64,000 nt of DNA from Site-B1 sp963827785 (GCA_963827785.1 CAWHCT010000020.1:124001-188000), one strand, 5' to 3'. Positions 39,428 to 48,924 are shown, numbered from the stretch's first letter. The notes: generated by a model from the sequence alone, not told the origin. Numbers and translations are program-made.

Positions 39428-41890
39428 ATGGAATTATTTGTAACACTTTTACCTGCATTTGGTGTATTAGCTCTGTTGTTTGTCTGGATCAAAAATAAAT
39501 GGGTTACCAAACAGGATGTAGGAGATGAGAAAATGGCAAACATTGCAAAATACATTGCTGATGGCGCCATGTCTTTTCTAAAAGCTGAGTATAAAATTTT
39601 AGTGATTTTTGTAGCAGCTGTTGCAATTTTGTTATTCTTTAAAGGAAACTCTGAAGAAGGATCTCATGGTATGGTTGCCTTGTCGTTTGTTGTAGGAGCT
39701 TTATGTTCGGGATTAGCCGGTTTTATTGGTATGAGAGTTGCTACTAAGGCAAATGTAAGAACTACACAAGCTGCAAGAGCTTCACTTGGCAAAGCATTGG
39801 AAGTTGCTTTTGCCGGAGGTTCAGTAATGGGACTTGGAGTTGTTGGATTAGGAGTGTTAGGATTGAGTGGGCTTTTTATGATCTATCAAAATATTTGGCC
39901 AGGAGCAGATAATATTCCAATGGTGTTGAATGTTTTATCAGGCTTTTCATTAGGAGCCTCATCAATAGCATTATTTGCCCGTGTTGGTGGAGGTATTTAT
40001 ACAAAAGCAGCCGATGTTGGCGCCGATCTTGTTGGTAAGGTAGAAGCCGGAATTCCGGAAGACCATCCGTTGAACCCTGCAACAATCGCCGATAATGTAG
40101 GAGATAATGTGGGTGACGTAGCCGGAATGGGAGCGGATTTATTCGAGTCATTTGTCGGCTCTATCATTGGTACTATGGTTTTGGGAGCATTGATAATTAC
40201 TCCTGAATTTAATGGTCTTGGAGCAGTTTATTTACCTCTTGTTTTAGCGGCAACCGGAATTATAATGTCTATCATAGGAACTTTTTTTGTAAGGGTTAGA
40301 GAAGGAGGCAGTCCTCATAAAGCACTTAATTTGGGAGAGTTTGGTTCAGGAGCCTTAATGATTGTCGCCTCATATTTTTTAATAAATGCTATGATCCCTG
40401 AGAGTGTAGAAGGTTTACCTTTTGGATCCTTGGGTGTTTTTATGGCAACCCTTGCTGGCTTGATAGCTGGTTTTTTTGTTGGAAAAATAACTGAGTATTA
40501 TACAGGAACAGGAAAAAAACCCGTCATTTCTATTGTCAGACAGTCGGAAACAGGTTCTGCAACAAATATTATTGCCGGATTAGGAGTTGGTATGATGTCA
40601 ACAGCTATTCCAATTTTACTCATAGCAACTGCCATTATTGTATCTCATTACTTTGCCGGACTTTACGGTATTGCAATAGCAGCAGTAGGAATGTTAGCAA
40701 ACACTGGAATTCAATTAGCAGTAGATGCTTATGGACCAATTTCTGATAACGCTGGTGGAATTGCTGAAATGGCTGAGTTACCAAAAGAAGTTCGTCAACG
40801 CACTGATAAATTGGATGCGGTTGGAAATACAACTGCGGCAATTGGGAAAGGTTTTGCCATTGCTTCAGCAGCATTAACCGCTCTTGCCTTATTTGCGGCT
40901 TTCATGAAAACGGCAAATGTTACGGCTATTGATGTGTCTCAACCAGATATTATGGCAGGATTGTTAATAGGAGGAATGCTGCCATTCGTGTTTTCAGCCT
41001 TATCTATGAAAGCAGTGGGTCGAGCAGCTATGGCCATGATCGAAGAGGTCAGACGTCAGTTTAAAGATATACCACAATTGAAAGCTGCTTTAGAAGTTAT
41101 GAGAAAATATGATTCAGATATGTCAAAAGCTTCTGCTGCCGATAGAAAAATATTTGATGAAGCACATGGTTATGCGGAATACGAAAAATGTGTAGAAATA
41201 TCAACAAAAGCCTCTTTAAAGGAAATGGTTTTCCCAGGACTTTTGGCTTTAGCGGTACCAGTAGCAATTGGTTTTATTGGTGGAGCAGAAATGCTGGGTG
41301 GTTTGTTAGCTGGAGTAACAACGGCAGGAGTTTTAATGGCTATCTTCCAGTCAAATGCTGGTGGTGCATGGGATAATGCTAAAAAGATGATTGAAGAACA
41401 GGGACGTAAAGGAACTGCTGCTCATAGAGCAGCCGTTGTAGGAGATACGGTTGGAGATCCTTTTAAGGACACTTCGGGGCCTTCTTTAAATATCTTATTG
41501 AAGTTAATGTCTGTAGTGGCTTTGGTTATAGCACCAAGCATAGCTTTGGATGCTTCAGGAACTATGGCTGTAACAGAAAACATACAAGTTTGGGTTGATG
41601 AAAATGGAGAAGAACATATAATAGAAGGAGAGGATGTTATGTTTAAGGATGGAGCAAAAGAGATGGAAAAAGAAGTAAAAGTTAATGTCCAGAATAATGA
41701 TGATGGTACTGCAAAAGCAGTTGTAACAATAACTACAACAGAAAATGGTGAAAAGGTAACTAAAGAGGAATTTTTTGAAGGAACCATGGAAGAGGTTGAA
41801 GCAAAACTGGAAGCCTATAAATCGAAAGAAGGAAATGTTAAGATCAAGACCAAGAAAATAATAAAAGAAATTGAAGAGGTTGAAGAATGA
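39428..41890 (+). CDS. hppA: membrane-bound ion-translocating pyrophosphatase with C-terminal extension
   Basis: Couples pyrophosphate hydrolysis to H+ and/or Na+ export. The core has sixteen predicted helices and the signatures YTKAADVGADLVGKVEAGIPEDHP, NPATIADNVGDNVGDVAGMGADLFES, DAYGPISDNAGGIAEMAEL, GNTTAAIGKGFAI (the Ala after NTT is typical of K+-dependent enzymes), and GDTVGDPFKDTSGPSLNIL. The 820-residue length exceeds the usual 650-770 because residues from about 708 form a polar tail: a beta-rich part (VWVDENGEEHIIEGEDV; KAVVTITTTENG) and a Lys/Glu-rich end. As the last helix of this family ends outside the cytoplasm, the tail is probably periplasmic. Its role is unknown. Confidence 0.95.
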   Translation: MELFVTLLPAFGVLALLFVWIKNKWVTKQDVGDEKMANIAKYIADGAMSFLKAEYKILVIFVAAVAILLFFKGNSEEGSHGMVALSFVVGALCSGLAGFIGMRVATKANVRTTQAARASLGKALEVAFAGGSVMGLGVVGLGVLGLSGLFMIYQNIWPGADNIPMVLNVLSGFSLGASSIALFARVGGGIYTKAADVGADLVGKVEAGIPEDHPLNPATIADNVGDNVGDVAGMGADLFESFVGSIIGTMVLGALIITPEFNGLGAVYLPLVLAATGIIMSIIGTFFVRVREGGSPHKALNLGEFGSGALMIVASYFLINAMIPESVEGLPFGSLGVFMATLAGLIAGFFVGKITEYYTGTGKKPVISIVRQSETGSATNIIAGLGVGMMSTAIPILLIATAIIVSHYFAGLYGIAIAAVGMLANTGIQLAVDAYGPISDNAGGIAEMAELPKEVRQRTDKLDAVGNTTAAIGKGFAIASAALTALALFAAFMKTANVTAIDVSQPDIMAGLLIGGMLPFVFSALSMKAVGRAAMAMIEEVRRQFKDIPQLKAALEVMRKYDSDMSKASAADRKIFDEAHGYAEYEKCVEISTKASLKEMVFPGLLALAVPVAIGFIGGAEMLGGLLAGVTTAGVLMAIFQSNAGGAWDNAKKMIEEQGRKGTAAHRAAVVGDTVGDPFKDTSGPSLNILLKLMSVVALVIAPSIALDASGTMAVTENIQVWVDENGEEHIIEGEDVMFKDGAKEMEKEVKVNVQNNDDGTAKAVVTITTTENGEKVTKEEFFEGTMEEVEAKLEAYKSKEGNVKIKTKKIIKEIEEVEE

Positions 41891-41910
41891 TCAATGACTG
41901 GTATAAATAA

Positions 41911-41935
41911 AAAACCACGCGATTTGCGTGGTTTT
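41911..41935. terminator. bidirectional terminator between hppA and the deoxynucleoside kinase gene
   Basis: Stem AAAACCACGC/GCGTGGTTTT with a five-base loop and a T run on either strand, placed between two convergent genes. Confidence 0.88.
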
Positions 41936-41955
41936 TTATGTTCTATAATTTGAAG

Positions 41956-42573
41956 TTATTTAAATAAGCCAAAGATTTCAGCATCTATCTTATTGATTAT
42001 ACTGCCAAGGTCTTCAGGATTAGCAACAAAATCAAGTTCATCTACATCAATAATTAATAAATTTCCTTTATCATAACCATGTATCCAGGCTTCATAACGT
42101 TCATTTAATCGACTTAAATAATCAATACTTATTGAATTTTCGTATTCTCGTCCACGTTTATGAATTTGTTCTACTAAATTCGGAATTGAACTTCTTAAAT
42201 AAATTAGAAGGTCCGGACCTTGAACTAAAGATTCCATGAGGTCAAATAACGTTTTGTAGTTTTCAAAGTCCCTATTCGTCATCAAACCCATGGCATGAAG
42301 GTTGGGCGCAAAAATATGAGCATCTTCATAGATGGTTCTATCTTGTATGATCTCCTTGCCACTTTTTCTTATTTGTAAAACCTGTCTGAAACGACTATTT
42401 AAGAAGTAAACCTGTAAATTAAAACTCCATCGCTCCATTTGATTATAGAAATCATCCAAGTAAGGATTGTCTACCACATCCTCTAATTGTGATTCCCATT
42501 TATAATGCTTTGCCAGAAGTTTTGTTAGTGTTGTCTTTCCTGCGCCAATGTTTCCTGCAACTGCAACATGCAT
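41956..42573 (-). CDS. deoxynucleoside kinase
   Basis: Phosphorylates deoxynucleosides (dAdo/dGuo type) in salvage. The 205 residues show the P-loop GNIGAGKTTL, the substrate-site VVDNPYLDDFY, RFRQVLQI, the DRT/ERS-type QDRTIYEDAHIF, and the lid LIYLRSSIPNLVEQIHKRGREYE. The family is dNK/TK2-like. It overlaps nothing but starts 3 bp after the stop of the upstream hypothetical gene, so both are co-transcribed. Confidence 0.93.
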   Translation of the reverse strand: MHVAVAGNIGAGKTTLTKLLAKHYKWESQLEDVVDNPYLDDFYNQMERWSFNLQVYFLNSRFRQVLQIRKSGKEIIQDRTIYEDAHIFAPNLHAMGLMTNRDFENYKTLFDLMESLVQGPDLLIYLRSSIPNLVEQIHKRGREYENSISIDYLSRLNERYEAWIHGYDKGNLLIIDVDELDFVANPEDLGSIINKIDAEIFGLFK

Positions 42574-42575
42574 AG

Positions 42576-43352
42576 TTAATTAATTTTTAATTGGTATTTA
42601 TAAAGAAATTCGTTGTCGTAAATATACAAGGTTTCATCGTTTACAAAAAATGCATTTATTAACAATTTTGGCAGTTGAATTTCTACGGGTGCAGAAGCAT
42701 TGTTCTTAAAAAAAAATAATTTATTGTCTTTTTGTAAAACCAAGTTTTCATTCATATTGTATAAACTTGTAAATCCTTCATTTTTTAATTTTAAAATATT
42801 GATCCCAAAGTAATTGTAAGTATATAAATAATCTTTAGTCAGTAACCAGCAGTAATTATAATTACTTTTCATATCCAGAACTTGAGATTCTGCTGGCAAG
42901 GTCTGTGCTTTTGTCTTGTTAGATTTATAATCAAAAAGTTCCAGTTGTTGAGTATCCTGATTGAAGATCCATATGGTATTGTCATATCCGGTTGAGATAT
43001 GTGAAACATTCTTATATAATTTATTGGCATTAAAATCAATTTTATAAATTTCGGCTAACCGATTATCCAAGATTATAACCGAATTAAAATCTTTATAGAA
43101 TACATTGATCTTTAAAGGGTTAAAAGTATTGATGGATTCAATATTACCCAATTGTATATTATTGTAATTAATAATCTTTTCAGAAGTTTTTTTAATCAGG
43201 GAGTTGTTTACCAAAAAATAGGACGCATTAAAATTATCCAAGCCAATTAAACTATTATCTTTTATAGGAGTCTTACTAAGAAACGTAGTTTCCAGTATTG
43301 GCTTTGTTTGCGAAAAACAAAGCAGAAATAAAATGCAAAAAAAGTATTTCAT
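42576..43352 (-). CDS. secreted hypothetical protein, possible beta-propeller
   Basis: 258 residues with an N-terminal signal peptide (MKYFFCILFLLCFSQT). The rest is rich in short beta-strands with repeated patterns such as NTIWIFNQDTQQLELFDYKS, NYCWLLTKDYLYTYNYFG, NLVLQKDNKLFFFK and ETLYIYDNEFLYKYQL, suggesting propeller-like blades. No catalytic motif is seen and I do not recognise the family by function. It is upstream of and adjacent to the kinase gene. Confidence 0.75.
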   Translation of the reverse strand: MKYFFCILFLLCFSQTKPILETTFLSKTPIKDNSLIGLDNFNASYFLVNNSLIKKTSEKIINYNNIQLGNIESINTFNPLKINVFYKDFNSVIILDNRLAEIYKIDFNANKLYKNVSHISTGYDNTIWIFNQDTQQLELFDYKSNKTKAQTLPAESQVLDMKSNYNYCWLLTKDYLYTYNYFGINILKLKNEGFTSLYNMNENLVLQKDNKLFFFKNNASAPVEIQLPKLLINAFFVNDETLYIYDNEFLYKYQLKIN

Positions 43353-43456
43353 ATCAGCAAATTACGAAAATAAAGTCGAATAAATAATTATGATAATTTT
43401 AATAGACTATACGATCATTAAGTTTATTTTTGAACTAATAAACATCACCATTTATA

Positions 43457-44374
43457 ATGAGAAAGCTAATTAATTCATGCTCAATTTTGTTCTTTTTATT
43501 AATTTCTTCAGTCTATTCCCAAAGTGATTTTCAAGGAAAAGCATATTACGAAAGCAAGACTTCCATGGATATGGATTTTGGAGGAAGAGAAATGAGTGAA
43601 GAGATGAAAAAACGTATTGCTGAACGCATGAAAAACATGTTTGAGAAAACGTTCATTTTAACATTCAACAAAAGCGAATCAACCTACAAAGAAGAAGAAA
43701 AACTGCAGGCTCCAGGTGGTCAGGGAGGTGGATTTAGAATGATGGGAAGTTTAGCAGGAGGCCTGCAATATAAAAATGTAAAAGATGGGAAATTATTGCA
43801 GGAGCAGGAATTCTTTGGCAAGCAATTTTTAATTAATGATACTTTGCCCAAATTGGAATGGAAAATGTCCGGGGACACTAAACAAATAGGAAACTATTTA
43901 TGTTATAAGGCAACAGCTATAAAAAAAGTTGATGAGTTTGATTTTAGAAGTATGAGGCCGAGACCACCAAGAGGTAGCCGTCCGGACGAGAATCGTGAAA
44001 GCGCAAAAGAAACAGATTCGACTGTAACAGATACGACAGGAACGCAAAAGCTTACAGATTTAATTGATATCCCAAAAGAAGTGATAGTTACAGCGTGGTA
44101 TACACCTCAAATCCCTGTAAGTCAAGGGCCTGGGGAATATTATGGTTTACCTGGGTTGATTCTTGAGGTTAATGCAGACAGGACATCCATTTTATGTTCT
44201 AAAATTGTGTTGAATCCGGAAGAAAAGGAAGAGCTTAAAATTCCATCCAAAGGAAAAGAAGTCACAAGACAGGAATATAATGATATCATGAAGAATAAGA
44301 TGGAAGAAATGAGAGAGATGTATGGCGGAAGAAATCGTAATGGAGGAGAAAGAAGAATGAGAATAAGAGGATAA
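43457..44374 (+). CDS. GLPGLI family protein
   Basis: Secreted protein of 305 residues with a signal peptide ending SSVYSQS. The family-defining motif appears as EYYGLPGLILEVN. Other features are DFQGKAYYESKTSMDMDF at the mature N-terminus, a central Gly/Arg and Asp/Glu/Thr-rich linker (about residues 172-195), and a basic C-terminus (GGRNRNGGERRMRIRG). The function of the family is not known. It is followed 30 bp later by a TonB-like barrel gene, a pairing common in Flavobacteriia, which suggests a shared envelope process such as metal handling or secretion. Confidence 0.9.
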   Translation: MRKLINSCSILFFLLISSVYSQSDFQGKAYYESKTSMDMDFGGREMSEEMKKRIAERMKNMFEKTFILTFNKSESTYKEEEKLQAPGGQGGGFRMMGSLAGGLQYKNVKDGKLLQEQEFFGKQFLINDTLPKLEWKMSGDTKQIGNYLCYKATAIKKVDEFDFRSMRPRPPRGSRPDENRESAKETDSTVTDTTGTQKLTDLIDIPKEVIVTAWYTPQIPVSQGPGEYYGLPGLILEVNADRTSILCSKIVLNPEEKEELKIPSKGKEVTRQEYNDIMKNKMEEMREMYGGRNRNGGERRMRIRG

Positions 44375-44404
44375 AAAATCCTTAACCAATCTGCAACAAA
44401 AAAC

Positions 44405-47101
44405 ATGAAACAAACTGTATTATTCATCCTGCTTTTAGCAGTCCACTTGTCTTTTTCTCAAATCAAAATGGAAGGTGTTGTAAATGACAGTATTGGTCAG
44501 CCTTTAGAACTTGCCAATGTTATTGCTATAGATAGGGATACAAATATTTTAGAATCCTTCGGGATTACTAACGATCAGGGCAGATACAAGTTAAGTTTAG
44601 AAAAAAGCACAGATTATAAGATCCAGGTCAGTTATATAGGGATGAAGCCCTATGAGGAATTGATTTCCACTGAAGAGGAAAATATTGAAAAGGACTTTTC
44701 ACTTCTTTCTGATACCACTTTGGATGAGGTTGAATTGATCTATGAAATGCCTGTTACCGTGAGAGGTGATACCCTTGTTTATAATGCTGACTCCTTTAAA
44801 ACAGGAACTGAAAAAAAGCTTGAAGATATTTTGGAAAAACTGCCGGGAGTTGAAATTACAGATGATGGTGAGATAGAAGTGGAAGGTAAAAAGGTTACCA
44901 AAGTGATGATTGAAGGAAAGGACTTTTTTGATGGAGATTCGAAATTGGCTGCAAAGAACATCCCTTCTGATGCTGTGGATAAGGTTCAGGTTCTTAGAAA
45001 TTTCAGTGAAATAGGACAATTAAGTGGAGTTACCAATAATCAGGATAATGTGGCCTTGAATTTAAAGCTTAAGAAAGGAAAAGATAAATTTTGGTTTGGT
45101 GATATTACTGTTGGAGGTGGTACTTCACCAGATGATGGATTGTATAAGGTTCAGCCTAAATTGTTCTATTATAGCCCAAAGAACAGTATCAATGTTATAG
45201 GTGATGCTAATAATACAGGAGAAGTAGCTTTTACCAGAAGAGATTATTTCAATTTTACAGGCGGTTTCAGAAATTTCAATCAAAGCAGTGGAACCAACAT
45301 AAGTTTAGGCAACAACAGCCTAAATTTTTTAAATACCAGAAATAATCAGGCAGAAGCTATTGACATTAAATTTGGAGCGGTCAATTTCAGTTATTCACCA
45401 AAAAAAGCCTTAAGTATTAGTGGCTTCGGGATATATTCAGGGAATGAAACAGATATTAGAGAAGTAAATGATATTGTTTACACTGATGAAGAATTAAATA
45501 TTCCTAATGAATCAACATCCAGTTTTACACAACAAAAAAGTGATCTGGGATTATTAAAATTAAGTACGGTGTATAAACCAAATGCGAGTAATCAATTGGA
45601 TTATGACATTTTTGGCCGATTATCAAAACAAACACAAATCAGGTTTTTTAATTCATCAGTACTTGGTGAAATTGATCAGGATGAAGACCAGACACCATAT
45701 AGTATCAATCAAAACTTGAATTATTATTATACTTTAAACGATACGAATATCTTTTCTTTTGAAGCACAGCATTTGTTACAGGATGAGGATCCGTTCTACA
45801 ATGCATTCATAGAACAAAAGTCCACTTTTCAAAACACTGCTACGGGTTTAGGATTTGATAATGATCAAATTGGTTATAATGTCGATCAGGATAAACGCAT
45901 AAAGTCTAATAAGTTTGATGGGCGATTAAATTATTGGAATGTTTTAAATCCTAAAAGCAATTTGAATTACACTTTAGGGTTGGTGTTTAGCAATCAAAAA
46001 TTCAATTCAAATATTTTTCAAATACTAGATAACGGTTCAACTTTTGATCCAACCCCTTTATCTGGTTCTGATTCCAATGAAATAGACTTTACCTTTGTTG
46101 ATACTTATTTTGGATTCCATTATAATCTTAAAGCCGGAAAATTCACTTTAACTCCGGGATTTTCTGCTCATGCATTTAAAACAAATGATAAGCAATTTGG
46201 GACAGAAAACTCGAATAACTTTTTTAGGCTGTTACCGGATGCTAATGTCCGTTTGCAATTAAAATCAAGTGAAAACCTGAACTTGCGTTACAGTATGCAA
46301 ACCAGTTTTACAGATGTTACACGTTTGGCAGAAGCGTTTGTGCTTAACAATTATAATTCAATTTTTTCAGGTAACAGAGAGCTTGAAAATGCCTTAACTC
46401 ATAATGTTAATCTATCTTATTTTAGTTTTAACATGTTTAACTATACCAATATATTCGGTTCTGTAAACTATGTTAAAAATATTGACGGTATTCGAAACAG
46501 ATCGGTTTTTGATGGTGTTATCCAATCTTCTACACCTTTTAACTCCAATTTTGCCGATGAATCCATTAGTGCAAATGGACGGTTTGAACGCAGATTTGGA
46601 AAAGTGAAAACGTCATTAGGGGGTAATTTTTCCTGGTCAAAGTTTACTCAATTCATTAATGATCGTGTAAGTACCAATAAAAGTTTCACCCAATCCTACC
46701 GCTCAAGGATAAGTACGTTTTTCAAAGAAGCACCAAACGTTGAAATAGGCTATAATCTTACCATAGACGATAATAACCAAGGGCGTCAGGCGACAACCTT
46801 TTACACTCACAGGCCATTTATAAATTTTGATGCGGTTATTTTCAAAGATTTTATGTTCAATACAGAATTTAGTTATTATGATTTCAGAGATAAAAACAGC
46901 TCAATTAACAGTTATGAATTCTGGGATGCTTCTTTAATTTATCAGAAACAGGACAGTAAATGGGAATATAAATTAGGAGCAACTAATTTATTGGATACTA
47001 AATCCTTAAATCAAACAAATACGAGCAATATATCAGTCTCGAACCAGGAATATTTTGTACAACCACGCTTCTTGGTTTTAAGTTTAAAATATAACATATA
47101 A
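44405..47101 (+). CDS. TonB-dependent receptor-like outer-membrane barrel protein
   Basis: 898 residues with a signal peptide, a carboxypeptidase-like domain (MEGVVNDSIGQPLELANVIAI; TNDQGRYKLSL), a plug-like region (LEDILEKLPGVEITDDGEIEVEGKKVTKVMIEGKDFF) and a large barrel ending QPRFLVLSLKYNI. The plug/barrel layout matches the 'outer membrane beta-barrel family' proteins paired with GLPGLI genes. No typical TonB box was identified. Substrate unknown. Confidence 0.85.
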   Translation: MKQTVLFILLLAVHLSFSQIKMEGVVNDSIGQPLELANVIAIDRDTNILESFGITNDQGRYKLSLEKSTDYKIQVSYIGMKPYEELISTEEENIEKDFSLLSDTTLDEVELIYEMPVTVRGDTLVYNADSFKTGTEKKLEDILEKLPGVEITDDGEIEVEGKKVTKVMIEGKDFFDGDSKLAAKNIPSDAVDKVQVLRNFSEIGQLSGVTNNQDNVALNLKLKKGKDKFWFGDITVGGGTSPDDGLYKVQPKLFYYSPKNSINVIGDANNTGEVAFTRRDYFNFTGGFRNFNQSSGTNISLGNNSLNFLNTRNNQAEAIDIKFGAVNFSYSPKKALSISGFGIYSGNETDIREVNDIVYTDEELNIPNESTSSFTQQKSDLGLLKLSTVYKPNASNQLDYDIFGRLSKQTQIRFFNSSVLGEIDQDEDQTPYSINQNLNYYYTLNDTNIFSFEAQHLLQDEDPFYNAFIEQKSTFQNTATGLGFDNDQIGYNVDQDKRIKSNKFDGRLNYWNVLNPKSNLNYTLGLVFSNQKFNSNIFQILDNGSTFDPTPLSGSDSNEIDFTFVDTYFGFHYNLKAGKFTLTPGFSAHAFKTNDKQFGTENSNNFFRLLPDANVRLQLKSSENLNLRYSMQTSFTDVTRLAEAFVLNNYNSIFSGNRELENALTHNVNLSYFSFNMFNYTNIFGSVNYVKNIDGIRNRSVFDGVIQSSTPFNSNFADESISANGRFERRFGKVKTSLGGNFSWSKFTQFINDRVSTNKSFTQSYRSRISTFFKEAPNVEIGYNLTIDDNNQGRQATTFYTHRPFINFDAVIFKDFMFNTEFSYYDFRDKNSSINSYEFWDASLIYQKQDSKWEYKLGATNLLDTKSLNQTNTSNISVSNQEYFVQPRFLVLSLKYNI

Positions 47102-47165
47102 TTATTGAGTGTCTGTAATTTATGTCCTTTTTGAACCAATAAGTGCACTATGTGTTAAATAATAT

Positions 47166-47196
47166 TTGGTTAACCTGATCAGAAAAGTTACATTTG
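47166..47196 (+). promoter_or_regulatory. promoter of the DUF5679 gene (TTG-N20-TACATTTG)
   Basis: TTG at 47166-47168, 20 bases, then TACATTTG at 47189-47196; ATG follows 40 bases later. Same layout and spacing as the ppa promoter. Confidence 0.75.
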
Positions 47197-47236
47197 CAAA
47201 CAGACAAAACATTAATTAATTAAAAATCAAAACATT

Positions 47237-47377
47237 ATGGAAGCATATTGCGTAAAATGTAAATCAAAAAAAGAAATGAAAGGTGCCAACGAAGTTACAA
47301 TGAAAAATGGCAGAAAAGCGATGAAAGGAACTTGTCCTACTTGCGGTACAGGTATGTTCCGTATATTAGGAAAATAA
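47237..47377 (+). CDS. small zinc-ribbon protein (DUF5679)
   Basis: 46-residue protein with two Cys pairs, YCVKCKSKKEM and GTCPTCGTGMF, that should bind one zinc. The sequence MKNGRKAMKGTCPTC is typical of DUF5679. It has its own promoter and terminator. Small zinc ribbons of this sort often bind nucleic acid or RNA polymerase, but nothing here shows the role. Confidence 0.85.
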   Translation: MEAYCVKCKSKKEMKGANEVTMKNGRKAMKGTCPTCGTGMFRILGK

Positions 47378-47400
47378 TATCTTCATTAACAGTATAAAAA

Positions 47401-47428
47401 AGCCTCATATTCAATTGAATATGAGGCT
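47401..47428. terminator. bidirectional terminator between the DUF5679 gene and metK
   Basis: Fully self-complementary AGCCTCATATTCAA/TTGAATATGAGGCT with A run before and T run after, between two convergent genes. Confidence 0.88.
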
Positions 47429-47449
47429 TTTAATTTTATAATATGATAC

Positions 47450-48703
47450 TTACAAACCAAAGGCTTTTTTAACGATATCAACGTAATCTAGCTCTTCCCA
47501 GGTAAATAGATCTACATCCAAAGTCACACTTTCTCCGTACCGTTGAGTGAATGTTTTTGTCACTGTTCTAGGTTCTCGTCCCATATGGCCATATGCTGCC
47601 GTTTCACTATATATTGGTTTTCTCAATTTTAAGCGTTTTTCAATTGCAGATGGTCGCATATCAAAAATGGAAGTTACTTTTTCTGCAATTTCTCCATCAG
47701 TGATATTAAATGGGCAAGTACCGAAAGTATCAACAAAAATACCCATTGGTTCAACAACGCCAATCGCATAACTAACTTGCACTAATATTTCATCACAAAC
47801 ACCTGCAGCGACCAGGTTTTTGGCTATATGTCTTGTCGCATAAGCTGCACTTCTATCCACCTTACTAGGGTCTTTACCTGAAAATGCACCACCTCCATGA
47901 GCTCCTTTCCCGCCATAAGTATCAACTATTATCTTTCGTCCGGTTAAACCTGTGTCACCATGAGGTCCACCAATTACGAATTTACCCGTTGGGTTTATGT
48001 GAAAGGTGATATCATCATTAAATAACGCCTTAGTTTGCTCCGGCAATTTAGCGATGACCCTTGGGATAAGAATTGCTTTAATATCCTTTCTTATTTTGGC
48101 TAGCATCTCATCATCTGTTCCAAACTCATCATGCTGGGTCGATACTACTATGGCATCAATTCGTTGAGGAATGTTGTCGTCGCTGTATTCTATGGTCACC
48201 TGACTTTTGGAATCTGGTCTTAAATAAGTAATGTCTTTATTTTCTCGACGAATCTCTGCAAGTTCTTTTAAGATTCGATGTGATAGATCTAAAGCAAGAG
48301 GCATGTAATTTTCCGTTTCACGAGTAGCATAACCGAACATCATGCCTTGATCTCCTGCTCCCTGATCTTCTTCATTTCCTCTGTCAACTCCACGGTTAAT
48401 ATCTTCTGATTGTTCATGAATAGCTGATAGTACACCACATGAATCACCATCAAACATGTATTCACTTTTAGTATATCCTATTTTATTGATGGTGTCTCGT
48501 GCAATTTGCTGTACGTCCAAATAGGTATGTGATTTAACTTCTCCGGCCAGGATCACTTGGCCTGTAGTAACCAGTGTTTCGCAAGCTACTTTTGAATTAG
48601 GGTCGAATGCTAAAAAATTATCAATTAAAGCATCGCTGATTTGATCTGCTACTTTATCAGGATGTCCTTCTGAGACACTTTCTGAAGTAAATAAATACGC
48701 CAT
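47450..48703 (-). CDS. metK: S-adenosylmethionine synthetase
   Basis: Makes SAM from methionine and ATP. 417 residues with FTSESVSEGHPDKVADQISDA, GEVKSHTYLDVQ, GAGDQGMMFGYA, the phosphate-binding loop GGAFSGKDPSKVDRSAAY, and the C-terminal AAYGHMGREP. Its leader carries a SAM-II riboswitch about 60 bases upstream, so expression should fall as SAM rises. It has its own promoter. Confidence 0.97.
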   Translation of the reverse strand: MAYLFTSESVSEGHPDKVADQISDALIDNFLAFDPNSKVACETLVTTGQVILAGEVKSHTYLDVQQIARDTINKIGYTKSEYMFDGDSCGVLSAIHEQSEDINRGVDRGNEEDQGAGDQGMMFGYATRETENYMPLALDLSHRILKELAEIRRENKDITYLRPDSKSQVTIEYSDDNIPQRIDAIVVSTQHDEFGTDDEMLAKIRKDIKAILIPRVIAKLPEQTKALFNDDITFHINPTGKFVIGGPHGDTGLTGRKIIVDTYGGKGAHGGGAFSGKDPSKVDRSAAYATRHIAKNLVAAGVCDEILVQVSYAIGVVEPMGIFVDTFGTCPFNITDGEIAEKVTSIFDMRPSAIEKRLKLRKPIYSETAAYGHMGREPRTVTKTFTQRYGESVTLDVDLFTWEELDYVDIVKKAFGL

Positions 48704-48762
48704 TTCTTTTAAATTTATTTATGTTTAAAGATCTGACGAGAGTGCTTGCGTAAGGAAGTTTT

Positions 48763-48817
48763 GGTACTGCCTTTAGCATTTTTTATTGAGGTTGCAATCA
48801 GTCAAATCTATCCTCGA
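48763..48817 (-). ncRNA. SAM-II riboswitch in the metK leader
   Basis: On the minus strand the leader reads GAGG, then GATTTGACTGATTGCAA, CCTC, an A-rich loop, and ATGCTAAAGGCAGT. This matches the SAM-II fold: P1 is GAGG/CCTC, the conserved strand AUUUnACnnnUUGCA follows, and the 3' part GCUAAAGG carries CAGU that pairs with ACUG in the loop as the pseudoknot. The ligand fits the downstream gene. Position relative to the promoter box (48829-48836) places it at the transcript start. The covariance score was not computed. Confidence 0.82.
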
Positions 48818-48828
48818 TTTTGATATTG

Positions 48829-48836
48829 CAAAAGTA
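48829..48836 (-). promoter_or_regulatory. -7 promoter box TACTTTTG of metK
   Basis: Matches TAnnTTTG and lies 12 bases upstream of the riboswitch 5' stem, so transcription would begin just before it. The -33 element is an ill-defined T-rich run near 48852-48860. Confidence 0.6.
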
Positions 48837-48886
48837 CATATATTATTATTACTAAAAAAAAGTACGTTAAAAGATTTTGGAAATAA

Positions 48887-48924
48887 AAAACCACCAAAAG
48901 TAAATTCATTACTTAAGGTGGTTT
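48887..48924 (-). terminator. terminator of amt
   Basis: Stem AAACCACC/GGTGGTTT continued by AAGTAA/TTTACTT around a short loop, 24 bases after the amt stop, with a T tract on the minus strand. Confidence 0.85.

Noticed and set aside
48763..48817. SAM-I (S-box) riboswitch
   Set aside because: The S-box four-way junction and its conserved blocks are absent; the sequence blocks are those of SAM-II.
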